Source of the DNA: Fuscovulum sp.
GTDB lineage: Bacteria; Pseudomonadota; Alphaproteobacteria; Rhodobacterales; Rhodobacteraceae
Length of the DNA stretch: 64,000 nt
Reading direction: 5' to 3'
Assembly (NCBI GenBank): GCA_035192965.1
Contig: CP136571.1
Location: forward strand, 702,501 to 766,500
Part shown: piece after piece, positions 18,150-26,105 of the stretch
Layout: each line of letters begins with the position of its first letter
Position numbering within the stretch: the first letter of the stretch is position 1
Notes under the pieces: generated by a model
The model's database searches: none
What the model was told of the DNA's origin: nothing
Seen by the model: the letters and a program-made list of their open reading frames with translations, nothing else
Made by a program: the position numbers and the translations under genes

Positions 18150-18308
18150 ATGTCGATCCTGAGCCTGTTGATCCCGATGTCGCTGTTTCTGGGCGGGCTT
18201 GGGCTGGTGGCGTTCTTCTGGGCCATGAAGAACAAGCAGTATGACGACCCGGAAGGGGATGCGAACCGCATCCTGACCAAGGAATGGGACGATCATCCCA
18301 AGCCGTGA
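18150..18308 (+). CDS. ccoS: Cbb3 oxidase maturation protein CcoS
   Basis: 52-residue single-span protein: MSILSLLIPMSLFLGGLG, then FFWAMKNKQYDDPEGDANRI and a charged C-terminal tail ending DDHPKP. It begins 10 nt after ccoI with GGATAGGAA as ribosome site and stops at TGA 18306-18308. Size, the KNKQYDDPEGDA motif and position at the end of ccoGHI identify CcoS, needed for haem b and copper insertion into CcoN. Too short for many ORF callers. Confidence 0.93.
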   Translation: MSILSLLIPMSLFLGGLGLVAFFWAMKNKQYDDPEGDANRILTKEWDDHPKP

Positions 18309-18345
18309 CCTGCGCCCGAAGGCGCAGGCAAAAATCTTTCAAGAT
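18309..18345 (+). terminator. Stem-loops after ccoGHIS
   Basis: CCTGCGCC (18309-18316) pairs with GGCGCAGG (18321-18328) around a CGAA tetraloop, immediately after the ccoS stop. A small second stem AATCTT/AAGATT follows (18333-18345). No clean T-run is present, so this is a weak or 3'-stabilising terminator. Confidence 0.5.
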
Positions 18346-18368
18346 TATTGATAACGGGACGGTGGCCG

Positions 18369-20060
18369 TTACGGCCCCATCGTGAAGCATTGGATCGCGC
18401 GGGCCTGAAGGCGGCGGCAGGCGAGATCGGCCTGATCCTGCGTCAGCCCGACGAAGGTGGCGTCAAACCCGCCACTGCGCGGCATCACCTTGCGCAGCGA
18501 TCCGTTCAGCGTGGCGCTTTCCACCAGCTGCGTGCGGAGCAGGGCGCGTTCGGCATCATAGCTTGATCCGAAGCGGCCAACATTCACGCCCCAATGCCTG
18601 TCACCCGAGGTGGAGATGGACAAGATCACCTCCGGCTCTGCCGGGAGGTCGGTGGTGGCGGGGGCGCTGACATCATCAAAGATCGGGGCGTTGCGCTTTT
18701 GCGGGCGGGGCGAGACGGCCACGCCTGCGGCGGAAACGACCTGGAAGGGGATGATTTCGGGTTCCGGTTCTGTCGGGGTGGCTGCGGCCATCGCCTCTGA
18801 TGTGGCGGTGCCTTCGGGCGTGCTTGGGGCAAGCGCGGCGGCGAGGGCATCGGCATCCGGCAGCGCATCGGTGGCGCTGGTGCCGGCAGAGGCGAGTTCG
18901 ACATCATCCACCGCAAGGGCGGCGGCGGGTGCGGCTGCCTGTGCCAGATCGGCGGCCTGTGCCTCAAGACTGTCTTCGGGGGCAAGGGCGGCGGCGAGCG
19001 CGCCTTCGATGCCTGATTGCATGGCATCCACTGCCTCGGCCGTGGCGACCACGGTTTCGGGGGGTGCGCTCGCCGCGCCGGGCCGGGCCTGCGGGCGCAG
19101 AGATGTGGTGATCTGCATGGAGGCGCGGACGGTTTTGCCCGCGCCATCGGCGGTGACGGGAAGATCGGTATCGGCGACGAGCATTTCCTCGCCGCCCTGA
19201 TAGCTGGGCGCGTCGGGCGGGTTGACGGGCGCGTTGCGCGGCGCCTTGCCGAAGCCGAGGTCGAGCAGTTTCATCATCTTGGCGTTGCGGTCGGCGGTCG
19301 ATTTGCCGCCGAAGATCGTGGCGATCAGACGCTTGCCGCCGCGATCTGCCGAGGCGGTCAGGTTGAAGCCCGCAGCGACGGTATAGCCTGTCTTGATCCC
19401 ATCCGCGCCTTCATAGGCATCAAGGAAGCGGCGGTTGGTGTTGTTCACCGTGGCCAGCCCCGCATCAACCGAGCGGCGCGAGAACAGGTTATAATACTGC
19501 GGGAAATCATAGAACAGGTGGCGGCCAAGGATCGTCATGTCCCGGGCGGAGGATAGGTGACCCTGCGCGGTAAGGCCGTTGGCGTTCTTGAAGGTGGTGT
19601 TGGTCATCCCCAGCGCCTTGGCGGTGCGGGTCATGCGGCGGGCGAAATCGGGTTCATTGCCGCTGATCGCCTCGCCAATGGCGGTGGCGGCGTCATTGGC
19701 AGATTTGATGGCAGCGGCGCGGATCAGGTTGCGCAGCGAAATCTTTTGCCCGGACCGCAGGCCAAGCCGCGATGGGGGCTGCGCGGCGGCGTGCTTTGAG
19801 ATGGTGACCATCGTATCGAGCGAGATATTGCCGCGCTGAATTTCCTCGAACGCGATGTAGAGCGTCATCATCTTGGTGAGCGAGGCGGGGTGCAGGCGGG
19901 TGTCGGCGTTTTCGGAATACAGGACCTCGCCGGTGCGGGCGTCGATCACGATCGAGGCATAAGGGGCGGCGCGCAGCGGTGACGCGGCGAGAAGGGCCGT
20001 GATGGCCGCGAGTATCGAAAACGAAAGCAAGCGGGCGAAATGCCCAATGAGCGATGCCAC
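18369..20060 (-). CDS. D-alanyl-D-alanine carboxypeptidase with C-terminal SPOR domain
   Basis: 563 residues. An N-terminal signal peptide (SFSILAAITALLAASPLRA) leads to a penicillin-binding-protein catalytic domain with S-L-T-K (about 60), S-A-N (about 120) and K-T-G (about 222). A low-complexity Ala/Pro/Glu linker (about 320-470) follows, and a SPOR domain (GVNVGRFGSSYDAERALL through the C-terminus) that binds denuded septal peptidoglycan. It trims the terminal D-Ala of the cell-wall peptide, probably at the division site. The fusion is common in Rhodobacterales. Gene convergent with ccoS. Confidence 0.92.
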   Translation of the reverse strand: MASLIGHFARLLSFSILAAITALLAASPLRAAPYASIVIDARTGEVLYSENADTRLHPASLTKMMTLYIAFEEIQRGNISLDTMVTISKHAAAQPPSRLGLRSGQKISLRNLIRAAAIKSANDAATAIGEAISGNEPDFARRMTRTAKALGMTNTTFKNANGLTAQGHLSSARDMTILGRHLFYDFPQYYNLFSRRSVDAGLATVNNTNRRFLDAYEGADGIKTGYTVAAGFNLTASADRGGKRLIATIFGGKSTADRNAKMMKLLDLGFGKAPRNAPVNPPDAPSYQGGEEMLVADTDLPVTADGAGKTVRASMQITTSLRPQARPGAASAPPETVVATAEAVDAMQSGIEGALAAALAPEDSLEAQAADLAQAAAPAAALAVDDVELASAGTSATDALPDADALAAALAPSTPEGTATSEAMAAATPTEPEPEIIPFQVVSAAGVAVSPRPQKRNAPIFDDVSAPATTDLPAEPEVILSISTSGDRHWGVNVGRFGSSYDAERALLRTQLVESATLNGSLRKVMPRSGGFDATFVGLTQDQADLACRRLQARAIQCFTMGP

Positions 20061-20239
20061 GTCGCTGGTTCCTTGTTCCTGCCTCTGGATGCCCCGGTTT
20101 TTTGTGGGGCTTGTCTGCTAAGAGAAAGGTAGCACATGGGTTTCACGCGGAAAACCCCTGAATTTCAATGACTTTGACCGCAAAGCTTAGGTGTTGCAAA
20201 GCCGCCTAGGCGTGGTGTGGGCGCGCTAGGTGTGGTGTG
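20061..20239. other. Upstream region of the carboxypeptidase with a repeated TAGG motif
   Basis: 179 nt. TAGG(T/C)GT(G/T)G occurs at 20188, 20207 and 20227, 19-20 nt apart; the last two share CTAGG(C/T)GTGGTGTG. The third copy abuts the stop of the HAD gene. Nothing else is recognised. Confidence 0.5.
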
Positions 20240-20947
20240 TCAACCGAGGTTTGCCACAAGATCGGGGAGGAGGCCGAGGTGGTCCAGCGCGGCAAAGCGG
20301 GGGTGGTCGCTGGGTGGATCGGCCTGTTCCAGTGCCCAGGTCAGGCCATGGGGGACGTGGACACCGAAGCCGCCCGCCTCGATCACGGGGATGACATCGG
20401 ATTTGAGCGAGTTGCCCACCATCAGCGCGCGGTCCGGGCCGTGGCCATGGCGGGTGAAGATCGTGGCATAGGCGGGGGCGGTCTTGTTCGACACGATTTC
20501 CACCCCGTAGAACAGATCGCCAAGGCCGGATTGGGCGAGTTTGCGTTCCTGATCCAAGAGGTCGCCTTTGGTGATGAGCAGGACGCGGTGGGTTTGTGCC
20601 ATCGCCTCGACTGCCGCGCGGGCATGGGGAAGAAGTTCGATGGGATGTTCCAGCATCTCGCGCCCAGCGGCCATCAGATCGGCAATGACGGCGGCGGGGA
20701 CGCGGCCTTCGGTCACCTCGATGGCGGTTTCGATCATCGACAGGGTGAAGCCTTTGACGCCAAAGCCGTAATGGCCGATGTTGCGGCGTTCGGCGGCGAG
20801 CAGGCGGTCATGCAGGTGGTCGGGATCGGCATAGTCGGCCAGCAGGGCGGTGAAACGGTCCTGGGTCAGGCGGAAGAAGGATTCGTTCTGCCAAAGCGTA
20901 TCGTCGGCATCAAAGCCGATGGTGGTGATGCGGCGGTCGGCTGGCAT
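20240..20947 (-). CDS. HAD-superfamily hydrolase
   Basis: 235 residues. The nucleophile motif is FDADDTLWQNESFF (D14-x-D16), motif II is VLLITKGD (Thr plus Lys), and motif IV is VGNSLKSDVIPVIEAG. The helical cap lies between motifs I and II. ATG 20947 (MPADRRITTIGFD) is chosen; the frame continues upstream for 1.9 kb but there it is antisense to clpS and the methyltransferase. A cytoplasmic phosphatase is likely; the substrate is unknown (YjjG-like nucleotide or sugar phosphate). Confidence 0.82.
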   Translation of the reverse strand: MPADRRITTIGFDADDTLWQNESFFRLTQDRFTALLADYADPDHLHDRLLAAERRNIGHYGFGVKGFTLSMIETAIEVTEGRVPAAVIADLMAAGREMLEHPIELLPHARAAVEAMAQTHRVLLITKGDLLDQERKLAQSGLGDLFYGVEIVSNKTAPAYATIFTRHGHGPDRALMVGNSLKSDVIPVIEAGGFGVHVPHGLTWALEQADPPSDHPRFAALDHLGLLPDLVANLG

Positions 20948-21109
20948 GGCGTGGGTTCCCTGTTCGTCGCTTTGTGATGCCCTGAGGCCGCGCCCGGCGC
21001 AAGCCTGAGGCCGCAGGGCAGAAGGCCCCCTTTTCGCCGCGCGGGAATGGATTATATTCCAACCACCAAAGAACTTTGCGAATCCCCTGTCTGACCGGAG
21101 TACCCGCCA

Positions 21110-21451
21110 GTGAACCTGAGCCCCATCATCCTGTCTGGAACCCCTGAGGGGCCGGGGAATGACGCAGGTCTGCTGACCAAGACCAAGTCGAAGACGCAGC
21201 GCCCGCCGCTGTACAAGGTGATGCTTCTGAATGATGATTACACGCCGATGGAATTCGTCGTGCATGTGCTGGAGCGGTTCTTTGGACTGAGCCATGCGCA
21301 AGCCTTTGACATCATGCTGACGGTCCACAAGAAGGGGCTGGCAGTGGTGGGTGTGTTTTCGTTCGAAGTGGCCGAGACGAAGGTGGCGCAGGTGATGGAT
21401 TTCGCGCGCCGCCATCAGCACCCGCTGCAATGCACGATGGAGAAGGAGTGA
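21110..21451 (+). CDS. clpS: ATP-dependent Clp protease adaptor ClpS
   Basis: 113 residues. The ClpS core is complete: [24 protein letters not shown], AHxIML-like [14 protein letters not shown] and the C-terminal strand. The conserved NDD and the Met/His pocket residues recognise N-degron substrates for ClpAP. The start is GTG 21110, 9 nt after ACCGGAG; no ATG fits. A 30-residue flexible N-terminal extension precedes the fold, the part that enters ClpA. Confidence 0.93.
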   Translation: MNLSPIILSGTPEGPGNDAGLLTKTKSKTQRPPLYKVMLLNDDYTPMEFVVHVLERFFGLSHAQAFDIMLTVHKKGLAVVGVFSFEVAETKVAQVMDFARRHQHPLQCTMEKE

Positions 21452-21480
21452 CGGGTCACACCGTTGCGCATGGCGATCTT

Positions 21481-21543
21481 TGACGCAAATTCCGGTGAAA
21501 CCGCCCTTGGGGCGGTTTTTCGTTTCCTGCGTCAGATTTCGCC
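21481..21543 (-). repeat. Rearranged copy of the hairpin-array element
   Basis: Read on the minus strand, 21543-21521 is the left arm and loop of hairpin 1 of the 28651 array (GGCGAAATCTGACGCAG) joined directly to the right arm of its hairpin 2 (GAAACG). At 21497-21480 the arm and loop of hairpin 3 (CCGGAATTTGCGTCAAA) remain without the right arm. The terminator of clpS lies between. Confidence 0.75.
21498..21520 (+). terminator. Rho-independent terminator after clpS
   Basis: AAACCGCCC (21498-21506) pairs with GGGCGGTTT (21510-21518) around TTG; T-run 21516-21520. It is embedded between two pieces of the hairpin-array repeat. Confidence 0.9.
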
Positions 21544-21601
21544 TTGGGTTGGCTTGCGCGCCTTTGCCGCCTATGGTGCGCGGTGCTTTTCGAGAGGATG
21601 A

Positions 21602-22591
21602 ATGATGCGATCTGCCCGATTGACCATGGCGCTGGAAGGCGGGCTGTTCGTGGTGCCTGCCGAGGGCAAGGTGGCGGTGATCCGGCCCCGGATCGGGGAT
21701 GATCTGGCCGATCTGCCCAAGGACCGGGTGGAAGTGATCACCGGGTTCCGCCCGGATTTCGATTGGTTTGCGGCGCGGGGCAATGCGGCGCTGCGCGACG
21801 CGGCGGGGCCTTATGCGGCGGCGGTGGTCTGCCTGCCGCGCGCCAAGGCGCAGGCGCGCGCGCTGGTGGCGCAGGCGGCGGCGATGGTGGTGCCGGGCGG
21901 GCCTGTGGCGGTGGACGGGCAAAAGACCGATGGCATCGATGCGCTGCTGAAGGAATTGCGCGGGCGGGTGGGCCTGTCCGAGGCCCTGTCCAAGGCGCAT
22001 GGCAAGCTGGCCGTGTTCCCTGCTGGGCCGGGGCTGGAAGATTGGGCGGATGTGGCGGTGGACGTCGCCGGGTTCCGCACGGTGGCCGGGGTGTTTTCCG
22101 CCGATGGGATTGACCTGGGGTCGGCCTTGCTGGCCGCTGCCCTGCCGGGTGAGATGAAGGGGCGCGTCGCTGATCTGGGGGCGGGCTGGGGCTTTTTGGC
22201 GCAGGCGGTGCTGGCGCTCGCGGGCGTGAAGGAATGCCATCTGGTCGAGGCCGAGGCAGATGCGTTGGATTGCGCGCGGGCCAATGTGACCGATGAGCGG
22301 GCGGTGTTCCATTGGGCCGATGCGACCACGGTGAAACTGCCGCGCGTGATGGATCATGTGGTGATGAACCCGCCCTTCCATCAGGGACGGGATGCCGATC
22401 CGGGGCTGGGGATCGCCTTTATCGGCGCGGCGGCGCGCATGCTTTCGCCGCCGGGGGTGCTGTGGCTGGTTGCAAACCGGCACCTGCCCTATGATCGCGC
22501 GCTGACGGCCCTGTTCCGCGAGGTGCAGGATATTGGCGGCGACGCGGCCTTTCGGGTAATACGGGCCTCGCACCCGCTGCGGGCGCGGTAA
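21602..22591 (+). CDS. RsmC/RlmG-like class I methyltransferase
   Basis: 329 residues. The N-terminal half is a degenerate methyltransferase-like domain. The C-terminal half has the SAM-binding loop VADLGAGWGFLAQAVL (about 188) and the catalytic motif VVMNPPFHQG (about 256), as in RsmC-type guanine-N2 methyltransferases that modify 16S rRNA. Start ATG 21602 follows GAGAGGATG; a second ATG is at 21605. The target nucleotide is inferred from family, not shown. The SDR gene follows after 12 nt, probably co-transcribed. Confidence 0.82.
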   Translation: MMRSARLTMALEGGLFVVPAEGKVAVIRPRIGDDLADLPKDRVEVITGFRPDFDWFAARGNAALRDAAGPYAAAVVCLPRAKAQARALVAQAAAMVVPGGPVAVDGQKTDGIDALLKELRGRVGLSEALSKAHGKLAVFPAGPGLEDWADVAVDVAGFRTVAGVFSADGIDLGSALLAAALPGEMKGRVADLGAGWGFLAQAVLALAGVKECHLVEAEADALDCARANVTDERAVFHWADATTVKLPRVMDHVVMNPPFHQGRDADPGLGIAFIGAAARMLSPPGVLWLVANRHLPYDRALTALFREVQDIGGDAAFRVIRASHPLRAR

Positions 22592-22603
22592 ACAGGGAAT
22601 CCC

Positions 22604-23410
22604 ATGAGCTTTTCCATTTCGGGCAAGACGGCCATCGTCACGGGGGCGGCCAACGGGATCGGGCTGGCCATCGCGCGGCACTTTCTGGACAAGGGGGCGA
22701 ATGTGATGTTCGCCGACATGGATGAGGTGCGGCTGGATGATGAGGTGGGCGAAGATGCGCGGGCGGAAGGGCAGGTGCGCATGTTCGCAGGCGATCTGCG
22801 CCAGAAGCTGACCATGGCGAACCTGCTGTCGGCCACCGTGGATGCCTTTGACCGGATCGACATTCTGGTGAATGCCAGCCGCCAATGCGCATTGTCCGAT
22901 GAGCTGGACCCGGAAAAGGACGCGGTGGAGGATCTGCTGGAGCAGAACCTGCTGACCAGCCTGCGGCTGAGCCAGATGGCAGCGAAGCGGATGATCCAGA
23001 AGGCGGAAAAGACCGGGGTTGAGGGGATGATCGGGTCGATCATCAATCTGTCATCGCTGGCGGCGGTGCGGACGCAGCCGCAGCTTTTGGGCTATTCGAT
23101 CAGTTCGGCGGCGGTGGAGCAGATGACGCGGTCGCTGGCGGTGGCGCTGGCGCCGAAGGGGATTCGCGTGAACGCAGTGTCCTTTGCATCGGTGATGAGC
23201 GCGTCTTTGCAGGGTGAGCTGCGCGAACACCCGGATTGGCGCGATCTGATCGAGGCTGGTACGCCGCTGGGCCGGATCGCCAGCGCCGATGAGGTGGCAG
23301 AGGCGGCGCATTTTCTGGCATCCGACGCGTCTGGCTTCATGACCGGGCAGGTGCTGACGCTGGATGGCGGGCGCGGCCTGTTGGATGCGGTGGCCGCGCC
23401 GACGTTTTGA
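22604..23410 (+). CDS. SDR-fold protein lacking the catalytic lysine
   Basis: 268 residues with a Rossmann fold: the NAD(P) loop TGAANGIG (about 14-21) and the conserved RVNAVSF and GQVLTLDGG regions are intact. The catalytic Y-x3-K has become Y164-SIS-S168, so the lysine is missing. The NNAG motif that supports the active site reads VNASRQ. The substrate serine region (LSSLAAV) is kept. It may be a dehydrogenase with altered chemistry, or a non-catalytic cofactor-binding protein. It ends exactly where the convergent lipoprotein gene ends. Confidence 0.8.
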   Translation: MSFSISGKTAIVTGAANGIGLAIARHFLDKGANVMFADMDEVRLDDEVGEDARAEGQVRMFAGDLRQKLTMANLLSATVDAFDRIDILVNASRQCALSDELDPEKDAVEDLLEQNLLTSLRLSQMAAKRMIQKAEKTGVEGMIGSIINLSSLAAVRTQPQLLGYSISSAAVEQMTRSLAVALAPKGIRVNAVSFASVMSASLQGELREHPDWRDLIEAGTPLGRIASADEVAEAAHFLASDASGFMTGQVLTLDGGRGLLDAVAAPTF

Positions 23411-23806
23411 TCATTCGGGATATTGCGCCTTGCATTGGGCGATGACGGGCTGCGCGGCGCGGGCCAGTTCATCGCGGCGTTGCAACAGGCTTTCCAGCTT
23501 GGCCCGTTCGGCGTTTAGGTCGATGGCCTTTGGACGGGTCTTCGTCTGCGGTTCTTCTTCAAAGCAATAGCGCGGCGGCGGGGCGGGCTGGGCCGGATCG
23601 GTGGAGGGCTGAACCTCGCAGATTTGCCAGACGGGAACCCAGACGGTGTATTCCTCGATCGCGTAGCCACGGGCGAGGTTGGCTTGGGTTTCATCGACAA
23701 GGCTTTGCATCGTGCGCAGATCGCGGGTGTTGCGGTTGATGCATTGTTCCTGCGGGGTGCCGCAGGCGATAAGGATCAGAAGGGCAGGCAGAAGACGGCG
23801 GCTCAT
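23411..23806 (-). CDS. Small putative lipoprotein
   Basis: 131 residues with a short hydrophobic leader and lipobox LIAC (MSRRLLPALLILIAC), so the mature N-terminus would be lipidated Cys15. The mature part has four further cysteines, a Pro-rich segment and a charged C-terminal helix (NAERAKLESLLQRRDELARAA). No known family is recognised. Its stop abuts the SDR stop on the other strand; it is divergent from hemF. Confidence 0.7.
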   Translation of the reverse strand: MSRRLLPALLILIACGTPQEQCINRNTRDLRTMQSLVDETQANLARGYAIEEYTVWVPVWQICEVQPSTDPAQPAPPPRYCFEEEPQTKTRPKAIDLNAERAKLESLLQRRDELARAAQPVIAQCKAQYPE

Positions 23807-23924
23807 GGCGATGTCCTTTGGTTTGCGGGCATTTTACGCGCTTGGGCGGATGGTGCCAAATGCCATGTTGGCGCGCGGGGTTTTCCAGTGCTAGGCATGG
23901 CGGTGTAAACTTGGAGAGACACCG

Positions 23925-24785
23925 ATGACCGACCCGTTTGATGCCCGTAAAGCCCGTGCCGCCGCATGGTTCCGCGAATTGCGGGATCAGATCGTGGCAG
24001 CGTTCGAGGGGCTGGAGGACCGATATGGGACGGGCGAACCGGGGCGGTTCGAGGTGACGCCCACGACGCGGGCTGATGGCGGCGGCGGGTTGATGAGCGT
24101 GATGCGCGGCGGGCGTGTGTTCGAGAAGGTGGGCGTGAACGTGTCCGAGGTGCATGGCACCCTGGGCGAGCGGGCGCAGAAGGCGATGGCCGCGCGTGGC
24201 GTGCCGGGAATGGATACGGACCCGCGGTTCTGGGCATCCGGTATTTCGCTGGTGGCGCATATGGTGAACCCCCATGCGCCTGCGGTGCATATGAACACGC
24301 GGATGTTCTGGACGCCGCATGCGGCGTGGTTCGGGGGCGGGTCTGACCTGAACCCGGCCATCGAATACGCCGAGGATACCGCGCATTTCCACGGCCAGAT
24401 GCAGGCGGCCTGCGATCTGCATGACGCTGGCTATTACCCGAAGTTCAAGGCCTGGGCGGATGAGTATTTCTTTGTGCCCCATCGCGGGCGGGCGCGGGGT
24501 GTGGGCGGGATTTTCTATGATGACCTGCATACCGGCGACTGGGAGGCGGATTTCGCCTTTACGCGAGAGGTGGGGCGGCATTTCCTGCCCGCTTTCGTGC
24601 CGGTGACCGAGCGGCGGGTTGATACGCCGTTCACCGACGCGGATCGGGAAACCCAGCTGATCCATCGCGGCCTTTATGCGGAATACAACCTTGTCTATGA
24701 CCGTGGCACCAAGTTCGGGTTGGAAACGGGGCATGATGCCAATGCCGTGCTGATGAGCCTGCCGCCGATCGCGAAATGGACGTGA
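23925..24785 (+). CDS. hemF: Oxygen-dependent coproporphyrinogen III oxidase
   Basis: 286-residue cytoplasmic enzyme making protoporphyrinogen IX with O2, the aerobic counterpart of hemN at 5384. Family blocks are all present: GGGLMSVMRGGRVFEKVGVN, HMNTRMF, WFGGGSDLNP, FHGQMQAACD, YFFVPHRGRARGVGGIFYDDL and the YNLVYDRGTKFGLETG end. ATG 23925 is preceded by GGAGAGACACCG. Confidence 0.95.
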   Translation: MTDPFDARKARAAAWFRELRDQIVAAFEGLEDRYGTGEPGRFEVTPTTRADGGGGLMSVMRGGRVFEKVGVNVSEVHGTLGERAQKAMAARGVPGMDTDPRFWASGISLVAHMVNPHAPAVHMNTRMFWTPHAAWFGGGSDLNPAIEYAEDTAHFHGQMQAACDLHDAGYYPKFKAWADEYFFVPHRGRARGVGGIFYDDLHTGDWEADFAFTREVGRHFLPAFVPVTERRVDTPFTDADRETQLIHRGLYAEYNLVYDRGTKFGLETGHDANAVLMSLPPIAKWT

Positions 24786-24828
24786 CCTGCCCGCGCGGGC
24801 CGGTGGCAGGATGACAAGGGAGCAGGGC

Positions 24829-25170
24829 GTGGCGGATATCGAGATACGGGCGCGGGCCTTCTGGACGGATGTCGAGGGGGCGGAGCACGCCGTCGGTTTT
24901 GCGGCGAGCGAAGACCCGGAAGATGGCTATGTGATCTTTGAAGGCCGACCGGGGGACCGGAAGGGGCTGTATCTGGAGGTGTCGGACGACATCTTTGCCG
25001 CGAAAGATGCCGTGGAGACAGTGGTTTTCGGCGATGAGGGATTCACGCTGACGATCCGGCCGGGCATGGTGGCCAAGCTGGGCATGGTGAGCGAGGTCGC
25101 TGTCATTGTGCGGGCGGATGACGCCGATGGTCAGGCGGCGCTGGCGGTGCTGAAGGGGCTGTTGGGCTGA
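24829..25170 (+). CDS. Small conserved-looking cytoplasmic protein, function unknown
   Basis: 113 residues if GTG 24829 is used (AAGGGAG ribosome site 6 nt upstream); ATG 24811 gives 119 but has its AGG directly against the start. The protein is acidic, with no signal or membrane segment, and predicted mixed alpha/beta (DIEIRARAFWTDVEG, RKGLYLEVSDDIFAAK, VVFGDEGFTLTIRPG). I recognise no family. It lies 43 nt after hemF in the same direction and may be co-transcribed. Confidence 0.6.
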   Translation: MADIEIRARAFWTDVEGAEHAVGFAASEDPEDGYVIFEGRPGDRKGLYLEVSDDIFAAKDAVETVVFGDEGFTLTIRPGMVAKLGMVSEVAVIVRADDADGQAALAVLKGLLG

Positions 25171-25201
25171 GCCTGTTGACCTGATCCCCGGCCTGCAAGG
25201 C

Positions 25202-26104
25202 CTAGCCCTGCTGCCAGAGCAGGGCGGCGACGCCGGACAGGATGACAGCCATCCCAAGCAGTTGCCGCGGGGTGGTTTTTTGCCGGAAGTGGACCCATGA
25301 GACGAGTTGGGCCATCGGCACCTCGATCAGGGCCAGGGTGCGGACATTGGCGGCGCTGGTGAGGGAAAAGCCGGTGAACCAGCAGGCCGAGGCGAAAGCG
25401 CCAAGGAAGCCCGCGGCAAGGGATGAGCGCCAGACGCGGAAGGAACCGGCCAGCGCAGTGCGGTCGAAGAGCAGCATCCAGATCAGAAGCGTGGCTGTCT
25501 GGATGGTGAGGGCCAGTGTGAGCGTGGTCAGCGCGCGGGTGAGGAAGCTGCCATCGGGCAGGGCGGTGATGCCGCCACGAAAACCAATGGCGGCAAGGCC
25601 GTAGCCGAGGCCCGCCAGCAGGCCGAGGGCGGCAGGGCGGGCGTGAAAGAAGTGCCCCAAGGTGGGGCCGGGCTTGACCGACAGGATCAGAACACCCGCC
25701 ACGGCGATGGCGATGGCGGCAAAGGTGCCGGGGGTGAGGTGATCGCCGAGCAGGGCCGTGCCGAGCAGTGCCACGAGGACGGGCTCGGTTTTCAGCCATG
25801 CGGTGGCGACACCGAAGGATTGATCCCGCATCAGCAAAAGCATGAGTGCCGTGCCTGCGATCTGCGCCCAAGCGCCAAGCGCCGTCCACCCAAGGGTGGC
25901 GGGACCGGGCAGGGGGATCGGGTCGCCAGACCATAAGGCGTGGAAAAGCAGGAACAGCGCGGCGAAAGGCAGGCCAAACAGGAAGCGGACTTGTGTTGCG
26001 CCGACTGTTCCAAGCGCCGTGGTCAGCCCCGCCTGTGTGGCATTGCGCCCGGTCTGGGCTATGGCCCCCATCACGGCGGCCCAGACCCAGAGCGGAAGCG
26101 TCAT
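25202..26104 (-). CDS. EamA-family (DMT) transporter
   Basis: 300 residues with ten predicted membrane spans as two five-span EamA repeats. The first contains FLFGLPFAALFLLF and LKTEPVLVALLGTALLGD; the second contains ANVRTLALIEVPMAQLVSWVHFRQ. It exports or imports a small metabolite; the substrate cannot be read. Its ATG (26104) lies 1 nt after the hemE stop, so it is translated with hemE. Confidence 0.82.
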   Translation of the reverse strand: MTLPLWVWAAVMGAIAQTGRNATQAGLTTALGTVGATQVRFLFGLPFAALFLLFHALWSGDPIPLPGPATLGWTALGAWAQIAGTALMLLLMRDQSFGVATAWLKTEPVLVALLGTALLGDHLTPGTFAAIAIAVAGVLILSVKPGPTLGHFFHARPAALGLLAGLGYGLAAIGFRGGITALPDGSFLTRALTTLTLALTIQTATLLIWMLLFDRTALAGSFRVWRSSLAAGFLGAFASACWFTGFSLTSAANVRTLALIEVPMAQLVSWVHFRQKTTPRQLLGMAVILSGVAALLWQQG

Positions 26105-26105
26105 G

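Noticed and set aside
20948..22885. Very long minus-strand frame (881 codons from 20240) covering clpS and the methyltransferase
   Set aside because: Only the last 235 codons encode a real HAD protein. Upstream it is antisense to clpS and to the methyltransferase, its translation is rich in His/Arg/Pro, and it has no family motif.
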